A DNA stretch of 64,000 bases from Streptomyces sp. DSM 15324 (GCF_001514285.1 NZ_KQ949027.1:1-64000); one strand, 5' to 3'. Numbered from the stretch's first letter, positions 32,847 to 42,348 are shown. The notes: generated from the letters alone by a model not told the origin. Numbers and translations: made by a program.

Positions 32847-34616
32847 GTGGACGCGCAAGGCCGTGGGCGGGCGGACAACATCGATCCCGCAGACCAGTGG
32901 GTGCTCAATCCGGACACCGGCGAATACGAACTGCGACTGAGTACTTCCGCACCGCAGTCGGCGGTCCCCGGACCCCGTAGGGCGGCCTCCCGCGCGGCGG
33001 CCCCGGCCGGCGCGTCCGGCGGGGCGCGCGGCCGTACGGCGGCCCCGGAGCGCCAGGCGCCGGAGGAGGAAACCCCGGAACGGGTCCCCGCCCCGCGCCG
33101 CAAGCGTGGGGTGCCGGAGGAGCCGGCGAACCGGCGCGGGCGCCGGCCGGTGAAGAAGAAGTCGAAGACGAAGAAGGTCCTGTTGTGGACCGGCGGCGTC
33201 ATGGCCTTCGTGCTGGTGGGCACGGCCGCCGCGGGCTACCTCTACCTCGAGCACCTCAACGACAACATCACCGCCGTCTCCGACGACGGCGCGAGCACCG
33301 GTGGCTTCAGCAAGGACAAGGCGATCAACATCCTGCTGATCGGCACCGACAAGCGCACCGGCGCCGGCAACAAGGGCTACGGCGACACCGACAGCGTCGG
33401 CCACGCGGACACCACGATCCTGCTGCACGTCTCCAAGGACCGTACGAACGCGACCGCGCTCAGCATCCCCCGCGACCTGATCGTGGACATCCCGGACTGC
33501 CCCACCACGCTGGCGGACGGCACCAAGAAGGTCATCCCCGGCCAGGACGGCGTCCGCTTCAACACGAGCCTCGGCCAGGAGGAGCGCACGCCGAGCTGCA
33601 CCGTGCGCACGGTCACCGAGCTGACCGGGATCCAGGCGGACAACTTCATGGTCGCCGACTTCAACGCCGTCAAGACGCTGACCTCGGCGGTCGGCGGTGT
33701 CGACGTGTGCCTGGCGAAGGACATCAACGACCGGGACTCGCACCTGAAGCTGTCCAAGGGCACGCACACCATCGAGGGCGAGCAGGCGCTGGCCTTCGTG
33801 CGGACCCGGCACTCGGTGGGCTTCGGCGGCGACCTGAGCCGCATCGAGATCCAGCAGCAGTTCCTCGGCTCGCTGATGCGCAAGCTGAAGTCGAACGACA
33901 CCCTCACCAGCCCCACCAAGATGATCAAGCTGGCGGAGGCGGGCACCGAGGCGCTGACCGTCGACTCCCAGCTGGACAGCATCACCAAGCTCAAGGACCT
34001 GGGCCTGGAGCTCGGCAAGCTCAATGTGAAGAACCTGACCTTCACCACCGTCCCGGTGCTCGACAACCCGGCGGAGAAGGTCAAGGCGACGGTCGTCCTC
34101 AACACCTCCACGGCTCCCACCATCTTCCAGATGATCAAGGAAGACGTCTCCTTCACCGAGGTGAAGAAGAAGGCCAAGGAGTCCAAGAGCGCGGCCGCCG
34201 CCGAGGCCGCCGCCCGGCTCAAGGGCCCCAAGTCCGCCGCCTCCGCGGTCCGGGTGCAGGTCATGAACGGCGGCGCCCCGGCCGGCAGCGCACAGGAGAC
34301 TCTCAACTGGCTGCAGAATGATGAGGGCGTGACGAAGTCCGAGAACGCGGGCAACGCGCCGCAGGCACTGAGCAACACGACGCTCGAGTACGCCCCCGAC
34401 CAGGCCGATCAGGCCCGCCGGCTGGCCGCCATCATGGGGCTGCCGGGCACCGCGCTGAAGCCGGGGAAGAGCGTCACCAACGCCCAGGGGCTGCCGACGA
34501 TGACGCTGACGCTGGGCAAGGACTTCAAGGGCGCGGGCGTTTCGCTCACGGCGGCCACGAAGGTGCCGGACTCGGTCCAGAAGTCCACGGCGGACAAGGT
34601 CCAGTGCGCGAAGTAG
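32847..34616 (+). CDS. LCP family protein with LytR_C domain, second
   Basis: A 589-residue protein. A cytosolic disordered N-terminus of about 100 residues, ending in a Lys/Arg cluster (KKKSKTKK), precedes one membrane helix at about 111-131. The LCP domain follows (INILLIGTDKRTG, DTTILLHVSKDR, SIPRDLIVDIPDC, ALAFVRTRHSVG), then a C-terminal LytR_C domain (about 465-589). GTG at 32847 follows GGAGG at 32830. The 265-bp gap upstream contains no gene. The stop codon is inside a 13-bp direct repeat GAAGTAGGTAACC (34610 and 34624). The membrane and LCP parts are most similar to the third LCP gene, suggesting tandem duplication. Confidence 0.92.
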   Translation: MDAQGRGRADNIDPADQWVLNPDTGEYELRLSTSAPQSAVPGPRRAASRAAAPAGASGGARGRTAAPERQAPEEETPERVPAPRRKRGVPEEPANRRGRRPVKKKSKTKKVLLWTGGVMAFVLVGTAAAGYLYLEHLNDNITAVSDDGASTGGFSKDKAINILLIGTDKRTGAGNKGYGDTDSVGHADTTILLHVSKDRTNATALSIPRDLIVDIPDCPTTLADGTKKVIPGQDGVRFNTSLGQEERTPSCTVRTVTELTGIQADNFMVADFNAVKTLTSAVGGVDVCLAKDINDRDSHLKLSKGTHTIEGEQALAFVRTRHSVGFGGDLSRIEIQQQFLGSLMRKLKSNDTLTSPTKMIKLAEAGTEALTVDSQLDSITKLKDLGLELGKLNVKNLTFTTVPVLDNPAEKVKATVVLNTSTAPTIFQMIKEDVSFTEVKKKAKESKSAAAAEAAARLKGPKSAASAVRVQVMNGGAPAGSAQETLNWLQNDEGVTKSENAGNAPQALSNTTLEYAPDQADQARRLAAIMGLPGTALKPGKSVTNAQGLPTMTLTLGKDFKGAGVSLTAATKVPDSVQKSTADKVQCAK

Positions 34617-34638
34617 GTAACCGGAAGTAGGTAACCCT

Positions 34639-34680
34639 ACGGGCCCGTCGTGCGTCTGACTTGACGCGGGACGGGCCCGT
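34639..34680 (+). terminator. hairpin terminator after second LCP gene
   Basis: ACGGGCCCGTC / GACGGGCCCGT, 11-bp stem, with an inner GCGTC/GACGC stem in the loop. Confidence 0.7.
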
Positions 34681-34709
34681 GTCAGGTGCACGGCGTGGAG
34701 GGCTGGGGA

Positions 34710-36407
34710 ATGGCGACCAAGAGCGGGATGCGGGGTGAGGGTCCCGCGGTCGAGGACACGATGTCCCTGACCTCGGTGGACAAGGACGCCTCCGACGACG
34801 GGGGCGGGGCCGGGGGCGACGGCGGCAAGGGCGGCACCGGAGGCGACGGCGGCAAGGGCGAGGCCGGAGGCGACGGCACCGGCACCGGCGCCGGCGCCGG
34901 CAAAGGACGGCGCAGACGGCGCGTGCTGCGCTGGTCGGCGACGGTCCTGACCCTGGTCATACTCGGCGGCGCGGGTGCCGGCTACCTCTACTACGAGCAC
35001 CTGAACGCCAACATCAAGAGCGACGACCTCAACCTGGGCGACGCCAAGGACCGGGCGGCGAAGACGCAGGCGAACGCGGCCGGCCAGACCGCGCTGAACA
35101 TCCTGCTGATCGGCTCCGACGCACGGAACACCAAGGAGAACCAGAAGCTGGGCGGCGCGAAGGACACCTACGGGGGTCCCCCGCTCGCGGACGTCCAGAT
35201 GCTGCTGCACATCTCGGCGGACCGCAGCAACATGTCGGTGGTGAGCATGCCGCGCGACACACTCGTCACCATCCCCAAGTGCACGGACCCGGACACCAGG
35301 AAGAAATACCCGGCGAGCACCCGGTCGATGACCAACGAGTCGCTGGGCCGCGGCGGCCCGGGCTGCACGGTGGCCACCTGGGAGAAGCTCACCGACATCC
35401 ACATCGACCACTTCATGATGATCGACTTCTCGGGTGTGGTGTCGATGGCGGACGCGATCGGCGGCGTCCCGGTGTGCGTGGACGCCAGCGTCTACTCGCA
35501 CACGAGCACCGGCAAGGGCTCCGGTCTGAAACTGGAGAAGGGCACCCACTCCATCCAGGGCAAGCAGGCCCTCCAGTGGCTGCGCACCCGCTACGGCTTC
35601 GAGGACGACACCGACCTCGCCCGCGCCAAGGCGCAGCACATGTACATGAACTCCATGGTCCGCGAGCTGCGCGCCAACGCCAAGCTGACCAACCCCAACA
35701 AGCTGCGCAAGCTCGCCGAGGCCGCCACGAAGGCGATCACCGTCGACGACGGCCTGGACACCATCACCAAGATGTACGACCTGGCCACCGAGTTGCAGAA
35801 GGTGCCCACCGAACGCATCACGATGACGACGATGCCGAACGCGTACGACACGGTCCAGACCGGCCGTGTGGTGCCCACCGAGGACGCCGCCAAGCTGTTC
35901 CGGCTGGTGCGCGAGGACATCGCGCTCGACGGCAAGGACGAGAAGAAGACCACGGCCAGCCCCTCGCCCACGGTCACCGGCACGGCCGCGGCGGACGACG
36001 CGATCGCGGTGCAGGTCCACAACAGCACCCGTACGGGCACGCTCGCGCCGGTCGTCGGCCGCGCGAGCACGGTGACCGGCCTGCTACAGGCCAAGGGCTT
36101 CAAGGAGGCCGTCGCGGACGCCTCGGCTGCCACCTCCGAGGAGACCACGGTGATCCGCTACCCGAGCGCCGACCTCCAGGCCGACGCCCTGCGGGTGGCC
36201 AAGGTCCTCGGCGTCCCGACGAGCCAGGTGAAGAAGTCCACCGACGTCTCCGGGGTCACGCTCTACGTCGGCGGGGACTGGCGGTCGGGGAACAAGTACA
36301 CGGCGCCCGTGAAGAAGGACGACGACAAGACGCCCGAGTCGGCCCAGGCGATGAACGGCGCGGACGAGTCGCAGTGCATGCACGTGGACCCGAACTACTC
36401 CTGGTAG
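34710..36407 (+). CDS. LCP family protein with LytR_C domain, third
   Basis: A 565-residue LCP protein. The N-terminus has a Gly/Asp/Lys low-complexity stretch (GGDGGKGGTGGDGGKGEAGG, about residues 34-60), a basic cluster GRRRRRV and a membrane helix. The LCP domain reads NILLIGSDARNTKEN, VQMLLHISADRSN, VSMPRDTLVTIPKC, ALQWLRTRYGF; then a LytR_C domain from about 435 to the end. I placed the start at ATG 34710, 7 bases after GGAGGG; a GTG at 34686 would put that site inside the gene. Confidence 0.9.
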   Translation: MATKSGMRGEGPAVEDTMSLTSVDKDASDDGGGAGGDGGKGGTGGDGGKGEAGGDGTGTGAGAGKGRRRRRVLRWSATVLTLVILGGAGAGYLYYEHLNANIKSDDLNLGDAKDRAAKTQANAAGQTALNILLIGSDARNTKENQKLGGAKDTYGGPPLADVQMLLHISADRSNMSVVSMPRDTLVTIPKCTDPDTRKKYPASTRSMTNESLGRGGPGCTVATWEKLTDIHIDHFMMIDFSGVVSMADAIGGVPVCVDASVYSHTSTGKGSGLKLEKGTHSIQGKQALQWLRTRYGFEDDTDLARAKAQHMYMNSMVRELRANAKLTNPNKLRKLAEAATKAITVDDGLDTITKMYDLATELQKVPTERITMTTMPNAYDTVQTGRVVPTEDAAKLFRLVREDIALDGKDEKKTTASPSPTVTGTAAADDAIAVQVHNSTRTGTLAPVVGRASTVTGLLQAKGFKEAVADASAATSEETTVIRYPSADLQADALRVAKVLGVPTSQVKKSTDVSGVTLYVGGDWRSGNKYTAPVKKDDDKTPESAQAMNGADESQCMHVDPNYSW

Positions 36408-36440
36408 TCCGGGTCCGCGTCCGCCGCCCGCGGCGGTGCC

Positions 36441-37475
36441 TCAGCTCGACGAGCCGCTGAGGACCGCCGGCCGGCGCGAGGCGATGACCTTCCTGGCCAG
36501 CGACTTGGGGCTGGTCAGGAAGCCGAACCCCCACGACATGTGCATGGTGGCCAGGGCGACGGGGATCTGGAGCCGCGCCCTGAGCGGCAGCCCCCTGCCG
36601 GCCGGCACCGACCCGGCGACGATCGCCGCGAGATAGCCGCCGGGGACCAGGAACCCGAGCGGGGTGAGCACGGCGCCCACGACCAGGCCGGCTGCTATCG
36701 CGCAGACCGCGGTGGGCGGGGCGAGGTAGCGCAGGTTGATGGAGCCCTCGTGGTAGCGGGCGACGACGTGCCGCCAGCGGCCGTAGTCCTTGTACTGCTT
36801 GGCGAGCGCCTTCACCGAGGGCCGCGGGCGGTACGACACCTTCAGCTCCGGCGAGAACCAGATCAGCCCGCCGGCCTCGCGGATGCGGAAGTTCAGTTCC
36901 CAGTCCTGGGCGCGGATGAACTCCTCGTTGTAGCCGCCCTGTTGTTCCAGGGCCTCGCGGCGGAACACCCCCAGGTACACCGTCTCGGCGGGCGCGGCCT
37001 GCCCGCCGGTGTGGAAGGCGGCGTTGCCGACGCCGATCTTCGAGGTCATGGCGGCGGCGACGGCGTGCTCCCAGTCGTTCTCGCCCTCGGCGTGCATGAT
37101 GCCGCCGACGTTCTGCGCGCCGGTCTCCTGCAGCAGCCGTACGGCGGTGGCGATGTAGTTCGGGGAGAGCATGCCGTGCCCGTCGACGCGGACCACGATC
37201 GGATGGCGGGAGGCCTTGATCGCTGCGTTGAGGGCGGCGGGCGTACGGCCCGTGGGGTTGGGGACGGTGTGCACGCGCGGGTCTTCTGCCACGAGCGCGG
37301 CCGCGATCTCGTCCGTACGGTCCTTGGACGGACCGAGGGCGATCACGACCTCCATCTCGCCGGCGTACTCCTGCGCGAGGATCGCTTGGACGGCTCCGCG
37401 CAGATGCCGCTCCTCGTCGAGGACGGGCATGATGACGGACACGGCGGGGAGCTGCACGTCGGGCTTGGCGTTCAT
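36441..37475 (-). CDS. glycosyltransferase family 2 membrane protein (ExoA-like)
   Basis: A 344-residue glycosyltransferase. The GT-A domain shows VSVIMPVLDEERHLRGAV near the N-terminus, the acidic donor motif in VVRVDGHGML, and the acceptor-side motif RAQDWELNFRIREAGG (ED-type acid). The C-terminal part has two or three membrane helices around 255-300. It resembles succinoglycan-type chain glycosyltransferases. It lies among LCP genes in opposite orientation, convergent with the third and divergent from the fourth, and may build the glycopolymer that LCP enzymes attach. Donor sugar unknown. Confidence 0.88.
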   Translation of the reverse strand: MNAKPDVQLPAVSVIMPVLDEERHLRGAVQAILAQEYAGEMEVVIALGPSKDRTDEIAAALVAEDPRVHTVPNPTGRTPAALNAAIKASRHPIVVRVDGHGMLSPNYIATAVRLLQETGAQNVGGIMHAEGENDWEHAVAAAMTSKIGVGNAAFHTGGQAAPAETVYLGVFRREALEQQGGYNEEFIRAQDWELNFRIREAGGLIWFSPELKVSYRPRPSVKALAKQYKDYGRWRHVVARYHEGSINLRYLAPPTAVCAIAAGLVVGAVLTPLGFLVPGGYLAAIVAGSVPAGRGLPLRARLQIPVALATMHMSWGFGFLTSPKSLARKVIASRRPAVLSGSSS

Positions 37476-37603
37476 AGGACGCTCACGTTACCGCGAACGG
37501 GGGACACCGGTGCGCGCCGCCGGGTGCCCTGCACCGGGCGGCAGATCGTACGGGCCTACCGTACTCACGGCCGCTCCTTCGCCGTCGCCCGGAGGTGTCC
37601 CGT

Positions 37604-39067
37604 ATGCCCATCACACCGCCCCGGACCCGGCGCCGTCCACCGCGCCCCCCGGTCCGCTCCGTACGGCGCAGGCGTCCGCGCTGGGCCATGCGGGCGGCGA
37701 CCACGCTCTCGGTCGTCGTCCTGGCCTCCGCCGGGATCGGGCACTCGCTGGTCGCCGGCCTCGACGCGGGCATCGCCCGGGTCGACCCCTTCAAGGACAT
37801 GAAGAACCGGCCGCGGGCCGGGCACGGGATGAATGTGCTGCTGGTCGGCACCGACGGCCGGGACAAGGTCACGGAGACCGAGCGGCGGCGGTTCCGGCTC
37901 GGCGGGGCGCCCTGCCACTGCACCGACACGATCATGATCGTGCACATCTCGGAGGACCGGGAGCGGGCCAGCGTGGTGAGCCTGCCGCGCGACTCGTACG
38001 CCGAGACGCCCCCGCACACCGAACAAAGCGGCGGGCGGGAGCACCGGGGGCACCCGATCAAGCTGAACGCGGCGTACGCCGAGGGCGGTCCGCAGCTCAC
38101 CGTGCGCACCGTGGAGAACATGACCCACGTGAAGATCGACCACTACCTGGAGGTCGACTTCACCAGCTTCATGAAGACGGTGGACGTGCTGGGCGGGGTG
38201 AGGATCTGCACCGCGCGGCCGCTGCGGGACACCTACACCGGTCTCGATCTCGCCCCGGGCGAGCACACGCTGAAGGGCGGGGCGGCGCTCCAGTACGTCC
38301 GGGCCCGGCACGCGGACGGCTCCTCGGACCTCGGCCGGATGAAGCGTCAGCAGCGGTTCCTGGCCTCGCTGGTGGACCGGGCGACGTCCTCGGGCATCCT
38401 GCTGAACCCGCTGAAGTTCCGCGACGTGAGCCGGGCGGTGCTGGGGTCGGTCCGGGCCGACCGCGGCTTCGGCACGGGCGAACTCCTCGACCTCAGCCGG
38501 GCGATGCGCACCTTCTCGCCCGCCTCCTCCGAGTTCACCACGGTGCCGATCGGCCGGCTCGGGTACGTGGTGCCGGGCATCGGCTCGACGCTGAAGTGGG
38601 ACCCGGCGGGATCCGAGCGGGTCTTCCGGGCGCTGCGCGAGGACAAGCCGCTGGACTCGGCCCCGCCGCGCCCGAAGCCGAGCCCGAGCCCCCGGGCGCC
38701 GCGGGTGGAGGTGGCGCCGCAGCAGATCCTCGTCCAGGTGGAGAACGGCACGTCCACCGAGGGTCTGGGCCGGCGGGTGGACGACGCCCTCGCGGCGGCC
38801 GGCTTCCGCACCACGCGCCGCCCGGTCGACTCCGCCACCCGGGACGTACGGCGCACGGTCGTGCTCCACGACCCCCGCTGGGACCGCTCGGCCCGATCCC
38901 TGGCCGACGCCCTGCCCGGCAGCGCCCTGCGGGCCGTCCCCGGCCTCGGCCCCACCTTGAAGGTCGTGGCGGGCACGGACTTCCGTGAGGTGCGCCGGGT
39001 CCGGGGCCCGGAGCCGGTGGCCGCGGAGCCGGAGGTGGTGCGGGGGAACGAGGTGGGGTGCGCCTGA
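37604..39067 (+). CDS. LCP family protein with LytR_C domain, fourth
   Basis: A 487-residue LCP protein with a very basic Pro/Arg N-terminus, one membrane helix (AATTLSVVVLASAGIGHSLV), and an LCP domain (NVLLVGTDGRDK, DTIMIVHISEDRERA, SLPRDSYAETPP, HPIKLNAAYAEGG, ALQYVRARHADGS, RMKRQQRFLASL). A C-terminal LytR_C domain (about 375-470) follows. GGAPCHC adds two cysteines not seen in the neighbours. ATG at 37604 is 8 bases after GGAGG; a GTG at 37595 overlaps that site. Confidence 0.9.
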   Translation: MPITPPRTRRRPPRPPVRSVRRRRPRWAMRAATTLSVVVLASAGIGHSLVAGLDAGIARVDPFKDMKNRPRAGHGMNVLLVGTDGRDKVTETERRRFRLGGAPCHCTDTIMIVHISEDRERASVVSLPRDSYAETPPHTEQSGGREHRGHPIKLNAAYAEGGPQLTVRTVENMTHVKIDHYLEVDFTSFMKTVDVLGGVRICTARPLRDTYTGLDLAPGEHTLKGGAALQYVRARHADGSSDLGRMKRQQRFLASLVDRATSSGILLNPLKFRDVSRAVLGSVRADRGFGTGELLDLSRAMRTFSPASSEFTTVPIGRLGYVVPGIGSTLKWDPAGSERVFRALREDKPLDSAPPRPKPSPSPRAPRVEVAPQQILVQVENGTSTEGLGRRVDDALAAAGFRTTRRPVDSATRDVRRTVVLHDPRWDRSARSLADALPGSALRAVPGLGPTLKVVAGTDFREVRRVRGPEPVAAEPEVVRGNEVGCA

Positions 39068-39172
39068 GGGTGCACCCGGAGGCGTAGCCCGGATGGCGGC
39101 CGGGGCCTCGGGGGCGTAGGACGGTAGTGCACGGGGCCTGCCCCGGGCCCCTCACCCCCTCCAGGAGGAGCC

Positions 39173-39538
39173 ATGACCCAGCAGCAGTCGTCCATGACGG
39201 CGATGAGCAAGGAGATGCAGGACTGCGTCCAGGCGTGCATGGACTGCCACACCGTCTGCGAGGAGACCATGAGCTCCTGCCTGCAGATGGGCGGCCAGGC
39301 CCAGATGCAGATCATGCGCGCGCTGATGGACTGCTCCGAGATGACCCGCATGTGCGCCGACATGATGATGCGGCGCTCGCCCATGTCGGCCGAGATGTGC
39401 GCGATGTGCGCCAGGGCCTGTGACATGTGCGCCGAGGCGTGTATGTCCATGCCGGACGATCCGCAGATGATGCGCTGTGCGCAGGCGTGTCGCCGCTGCG
39501 CCGAGTCCTGTCGGACGATGGCGGGCGCCCACATGTGA
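39173..39538 (+). CDS. four-helix-bundle copper-storage-type protein (Csp-like)
   Basis: A 121-residue cytosolic protein with 16 cysteines and about 21 methionines, most in CxxxC and CxxC repeats along amphipathic helices (DCVQACMDCHTVC, MCAMCARACDMCAEACM, MRCAQACRRCAESC). This is the signature of the Csp/DUF326 four-helix copper-storage proteins, which bind many Cu(I) ions inside the bundle. There is no signal peptide, so it resembles the cytosolic Csp3 type. ATG at 39173 has a strong AGGAGGAG. No copper pump or regulator is nearby. Confidence 0.88.
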   Translation: MTQQQSSMTAMSKEMQDCVQACMDCHTVCEETMSSCLQMGGQAQMQIMRALMDCSEMTRMCADMMMRRSPMSAEMCAMCARACDMCAEACMSMPDDPQMMRCAQACRRCAESCRTMAGAHM

Positions 39539-39552
39539 CCCCCGCCTGAACG

Positions 39553-39586
39553 CGGTCGGGGGCGCCCCGCGGGGTGCCCCCGACCG
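39553..39586. terminator. bidirectional terminator between copper protein and HAD gene
   Basis: CGGTCGGGGGC / GCCCCCGACCG, 11-bp stem, with an inner CCCCGCGGGG palindrome. Confidence 0.75.
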
Positions 39587-39597
39587 TCGCGGTGCGC

Positions 39598-40242
39598 TCA
39601 GTCGAACAGCGGTGCCAGCTCCCGCTCCAGGTCGGCCGGCTGCCGGTAGTGGACGGCCCGCATGCCGAGCGCGGCGGCCGCCTCCACGTTCTCCGCGGTG
39701 TCGTCCACGAACAGACACCGCTCGGGCCGTACGCCGGCCCGTGCCGCCCCGAGTTCCAGGATCCGCGGATCGGGCTTGACGAGGCCGACCCGGGCGCTGC
39801 TGACGACGTCGTCGGCGAGGTCGGTCAGGCCCATCGCGGCGAGGTCGGCCTCCAGGCCGTTCGTGGCGTTGCTGACCAGGACCAGCGGGACCCGGGTGCG
39901 GGCCCGGCGCAGCAGGGCGACCACCTCGTCGTCGGCGTGGAAGGGCGACTCCAGCAGCGCGGTGCCGAGCGACCAGGCGGTCTCCTCGTCCTCCACCAGC
40001 GCGCGCAGGCCCTCGGCGACGGCGGCGACCCACTCCTGCTCGGTGATCTGCCCGAGCAGCAGCGGCCCGTCCACCTCCGGGGAGAACGCCACCTTCTTGG
40101 TGGTGCCCTCCGCCAGCCCGGCGGCGCGCTCCAGCGCCTCCAGGTGGGCGGAGTCGAAGTGGCGTATCACGTTGTCGACGTCGCACAGGACGGCGTCGTA
40201 AGGACGGCCCGGGACCGCTCTGTCCCCACCCTGGTCAGTCAC
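39598..40242 (-). CDS. HAD-IA family hydrolase
   Basis: A 214-residue haloacid-dehalogenase-like phosphatase. Motif I is AVLCDVDNVIR (DxDN; nucleophile and acid Asp present), motif II LVLVSNATNG (Ser), motif III VGLVKPDPRI (Lys), and motif IV CLFVDDTAENVEAA. A helical cap is inserted after motif I. The substrate is unknown. The GTG start overlaps the end of the fifth LCP gene by 8 bases, so the two are co-translated on the minus strand. Confidence 0.87.
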   Translation of the reverse strand: MTDQGGDRAVPGRPYDAVLCDVDNVIRHFDSAHLEALERAAGLAEGTTKKVAFSPEVDGPLLLGQITEQEWVAAVAEGLRALVEDEETAWSLGTALLESPFHADDEVVALLRRARTRVPLVLVSNATNGLEADLAAMGLTDLADDVVSSARVGLVKPDPRILELGAARAGVRPERCLFVDDTAENVEAAAALGMRAVHYRQPADLERELAPLFD

Positions 40243-41524
40243 TGGTCACCGTGACCTTCTCGTCGTTGTTCAGTTCGTTCACCAGCTGCTTGACCTTGGT
40301 CTTGTCCCAGACCAGGTTGCCGCCGGTGGAGCCGGAGATCGGCATGTTCATGGAGACGCCGTCGCCGCCGTTGACGCCCTTCATGGCGAAGAACATGGAC
40401 CCGAGGTCGTACAGCCCCATGTCCTTGTCGACGATCAGGGAGTCCAGGCCCGCGCCCATCACCGGGTAGAACTTGAAGGGGTTGAGGATCGTCGACGGGG
40501 TGGCCACCTGGTGGGCCAGCGCGGCGAGGAACTTCTGCTGGTTCTTGGTGCGCTGGAGGTCGGAGGCGGCGAAGGCGTGCCGGGTACGGACGAAGGCGAG
40601 CGCCTCCTCACCGTTCAGCGTCTGCTTGCCGGCCTTGAAGTCGGCGCCCGAGTACTTGTCCTTGAAGGCCTTGTCGATGGTGATGTCGACCCCGCCGACC
40701 GCGTCCACGATGTTCGCGAAGCCGGCGAAGCCGATCTCGACGTAGTGGTCGATGTGCAGGCCGGTGTTGTACTCGATCGTCCGCACGAGCAGGGTCGGGC
40801 CGTCCTCGGCGTAGGCGGCGTTGAGCTTGGTGTGCCGGCCGGTGCCCTTGAAGGTCTTGCCCGACTCCGAGCCGACGTACGTCGGGATCTCCACGTCCGA
40901 GTCGCGGGGCAGCGAGATCAGGGTGTCCCCGCTGGACCCGACGTGCAGGATCATCATCGAGTCGGTGCGCTTGCCCTCGGCGGAGCCGGTGTGCAGCTCC
41001 TTCTTGTCCGCGGCGGTCAGGCCCTCACGGCTGTCGGAGCCGACGATGAGGTAGTTGGTGCCGTCGCCCTGCTCGGGGCGGTCGATGACCTTGGAGAGGT
41101 CGACCTCGCGGCGCAGCTTGGAGTCCGCCCAGAAGTAGGTGGAGACAGAGGTCACGACGAGGACGATCCCGAGCGTGATCGCGGTCCACTTGATCCGGCG
41201 GCGCCAGTCGGGCGCGGGACGGGCGCCCTGCGGGAACCCGTCGCCGGGGCCGCCGGTGCCGCCGGGGCCGCCCGGTGCGCCGTAGACCTGGCCCGAGCTG
41301 TAGCCGCTGTCGTACCCGGACTGCCGGGCGTTGGTGTAGTCGCCGTGTCCCTGTCCGCTGACGTACGACGGCTGCTGGGGGACGCCGGCGCTCTGCGGCG
41401 GGGCCGCGGGGCCGCGCCGGACCTGCCGCATGACGCGCGCGCTCTCGGGCTGCGGGTTCGCGCTGCCGTTTCCGTACCGGGAGCCTCGGTCGTCGCCGGA
41501 CCATCCCTCGGGCCACTCGTTCAT
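40235..41524 (-). CDS. LCP family protein, fifth
   Basis: A 429-residue LCP protein. The cytosolic N-terminus of about 105 residues is rich in Gly/Gln/Tyr/Pro; one membrane helix follows (IKWTAITLGIVLVVTSVSTYF, about 109-129). The LCP domain has NYLIVGSDSREGL, RTDSMMILHVG, SLPRDSDVEIP, HTKLNAAYAEDGP, VGGVDITI, and ALAFVRTRHAFAASDLQRTKNQQKFL. There is no LytR_C domain. It is the only one of the five on the minus strand and the closest to the main Streptomyces LCP proteins thought to attach wall glycopolymers. ATG at 41524. Confidence 0.92.
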   Translation of the reverse strand: MNEWPEGWSGDDRGSRYGNGSANPQPESARVMRQVRRGPAAPPQSAGVPQQPSYVSGQGHGDYTNARQSGYDSGYSSGQVYGAPGGPGGTGGPGDGFPQGARPAPDWRRRIKWTAITLGIVLVVTSVSTYFWADSKLRREVDLSKVIDRPEQGDGTNYLIVGSDSREGLTAADKKELHTGSAEGKRTDSMMILHVGSSGDTLISLPRDSDVEIPTYVGSESGKTFKGTGRHTKLNAAYAEDGPTLLVRTIEYNTGLHIDHYVEIGFAGFANIVDAVGGVDITIDKAFKDKYSGADFKAGKQTLNGEEALAFVRTRHAFAASDLQRTKNQQKFLAALAHQVATPSTILNPFKFYPVMGAGLDSLIVDKDMGLYDLGSMFFAMKGVNGGDGVSMNMPISGSTGGNLVWDKTKVKQLVNELNNDEKVTVTSD

Positions 41525-41644
41525 GCCGAACAGTGTGCAGGCCGCGGCTGTGTCCCTTACAAGGGGTGTCGGAAAATCAGCGCTCCGCTGTTGCCAAGCT
41601 GACACAAAGTCCCGGCTTGTCCCCTGCGGCATAAGGTGGAGGCC

Positions 41645-42202
41645 ATGACAGACCAGTTCACCGCAGTGGACTCGGACCTCCCGGACATCCCGGGCAAGCC
41701 CACGTCCGCGTCGCGCACCACCCTCAGCCACATCATGACCCACAACGACACCAATCTCCTCGGGACGGTGCACGGCGGTGTGATCATGAAGCTCGTCGAC
41801 GACGCGGCGGGCGCCGTGGCCGGCCGGCACTCCGGCGGGCCCGCCGTGACCGCGTCCATGGACGAGATGGCGTTCCTGGAGCCGGTGCGGGTGGGCGACC
41901 TGGTCCATGTCAAGGCGCAGGTGAACTGGACCGGCCGGACCTCGATGGAGGTCGGCGTCCGGGTGCTGGCCGAACGCTGGAACGAGTCGGCGCCGCCCAC
42001 CCAGGTCGGCTCGGCCTATCTGGTGTTCGCCGCGGTGGACGCCGACGGCAAGCCGCGGGTGGTCCCGCCGGTCCTCCCGGAGACCGACCGCGACCGCCGC
42101 CGCCTCCAGGAGGCCCAGATCCGCCGCACCCACCGCCTGGCCCGCCGCCGCGCCATCCGGGAACTGCGCGAGCGCCGTCTGGCGGAGGGGTACGAGGACT
42201 GA
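41645..42202 (+). CDS. acyl-CoA thioesterase, hotdog fold
   Basis: A 185-residue cytosolic acyl-CoA hydrolase of the BACH/YciA type. The hotdog core shows THNDTNLLGTVHGGVIMKLVDDAAG (catalytic Asn/Asp and HGG), VTASMDEMAFLEPVRVGD and VHVKAQVNWTGRTSMEVGV. The C-terminal 40 residues form an Arg-rich helix. ATG at 41645 has AAGG 8 bases upstream. It is divergent from the fifth LCP gene and convergent with the acyl-CoA dehydrogenase; fatty-acid metabolism is the shared theme. Confidence 0.9.
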   Translation: MTDQFTAVDSDLPDIPGKPTSASRTTLSHIMTHNDTNLLGTVHGGVIMKLVDDAAGAVAGRHSGGPAVTASMDEMAFLEPVRVGDLVHVKAQVNWTGRTSMEVGVRVLAERWNESAPPTQVGSAYLVFAAVDADGKPRVVPPVLPETDRDRRRLQEAQIRRTHRLARRRAIRELRERRLAEGYED

Positions 42203-42290
42203 CGGGACCGAGGCCCGGGCGCCCGCGGTGTCCGCGGTGTCCGCGGCGGCTGCGGGGGCGCACGCCGGCGCGCCGCGACACCGGGATGCG

Positions 42291-42335
42291 GCAACGCCTC
42301 ACCCCGGGCCGGACGGGTCCGGGGCGAGGCGCTGC
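42291..42335. terminator. bidirectional terminator between thioesterase and acyl-CoA dehydrogenase
   Basis: GCAACGCCTCACCCCGG and CCGGGGCGAGGCGCTGC pair over 17 positions with two wobbles or mismatches; 11-base loop. Confidence 0.7.
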
Positions 42336-42348
42336 CCGCGCGTGGGCG

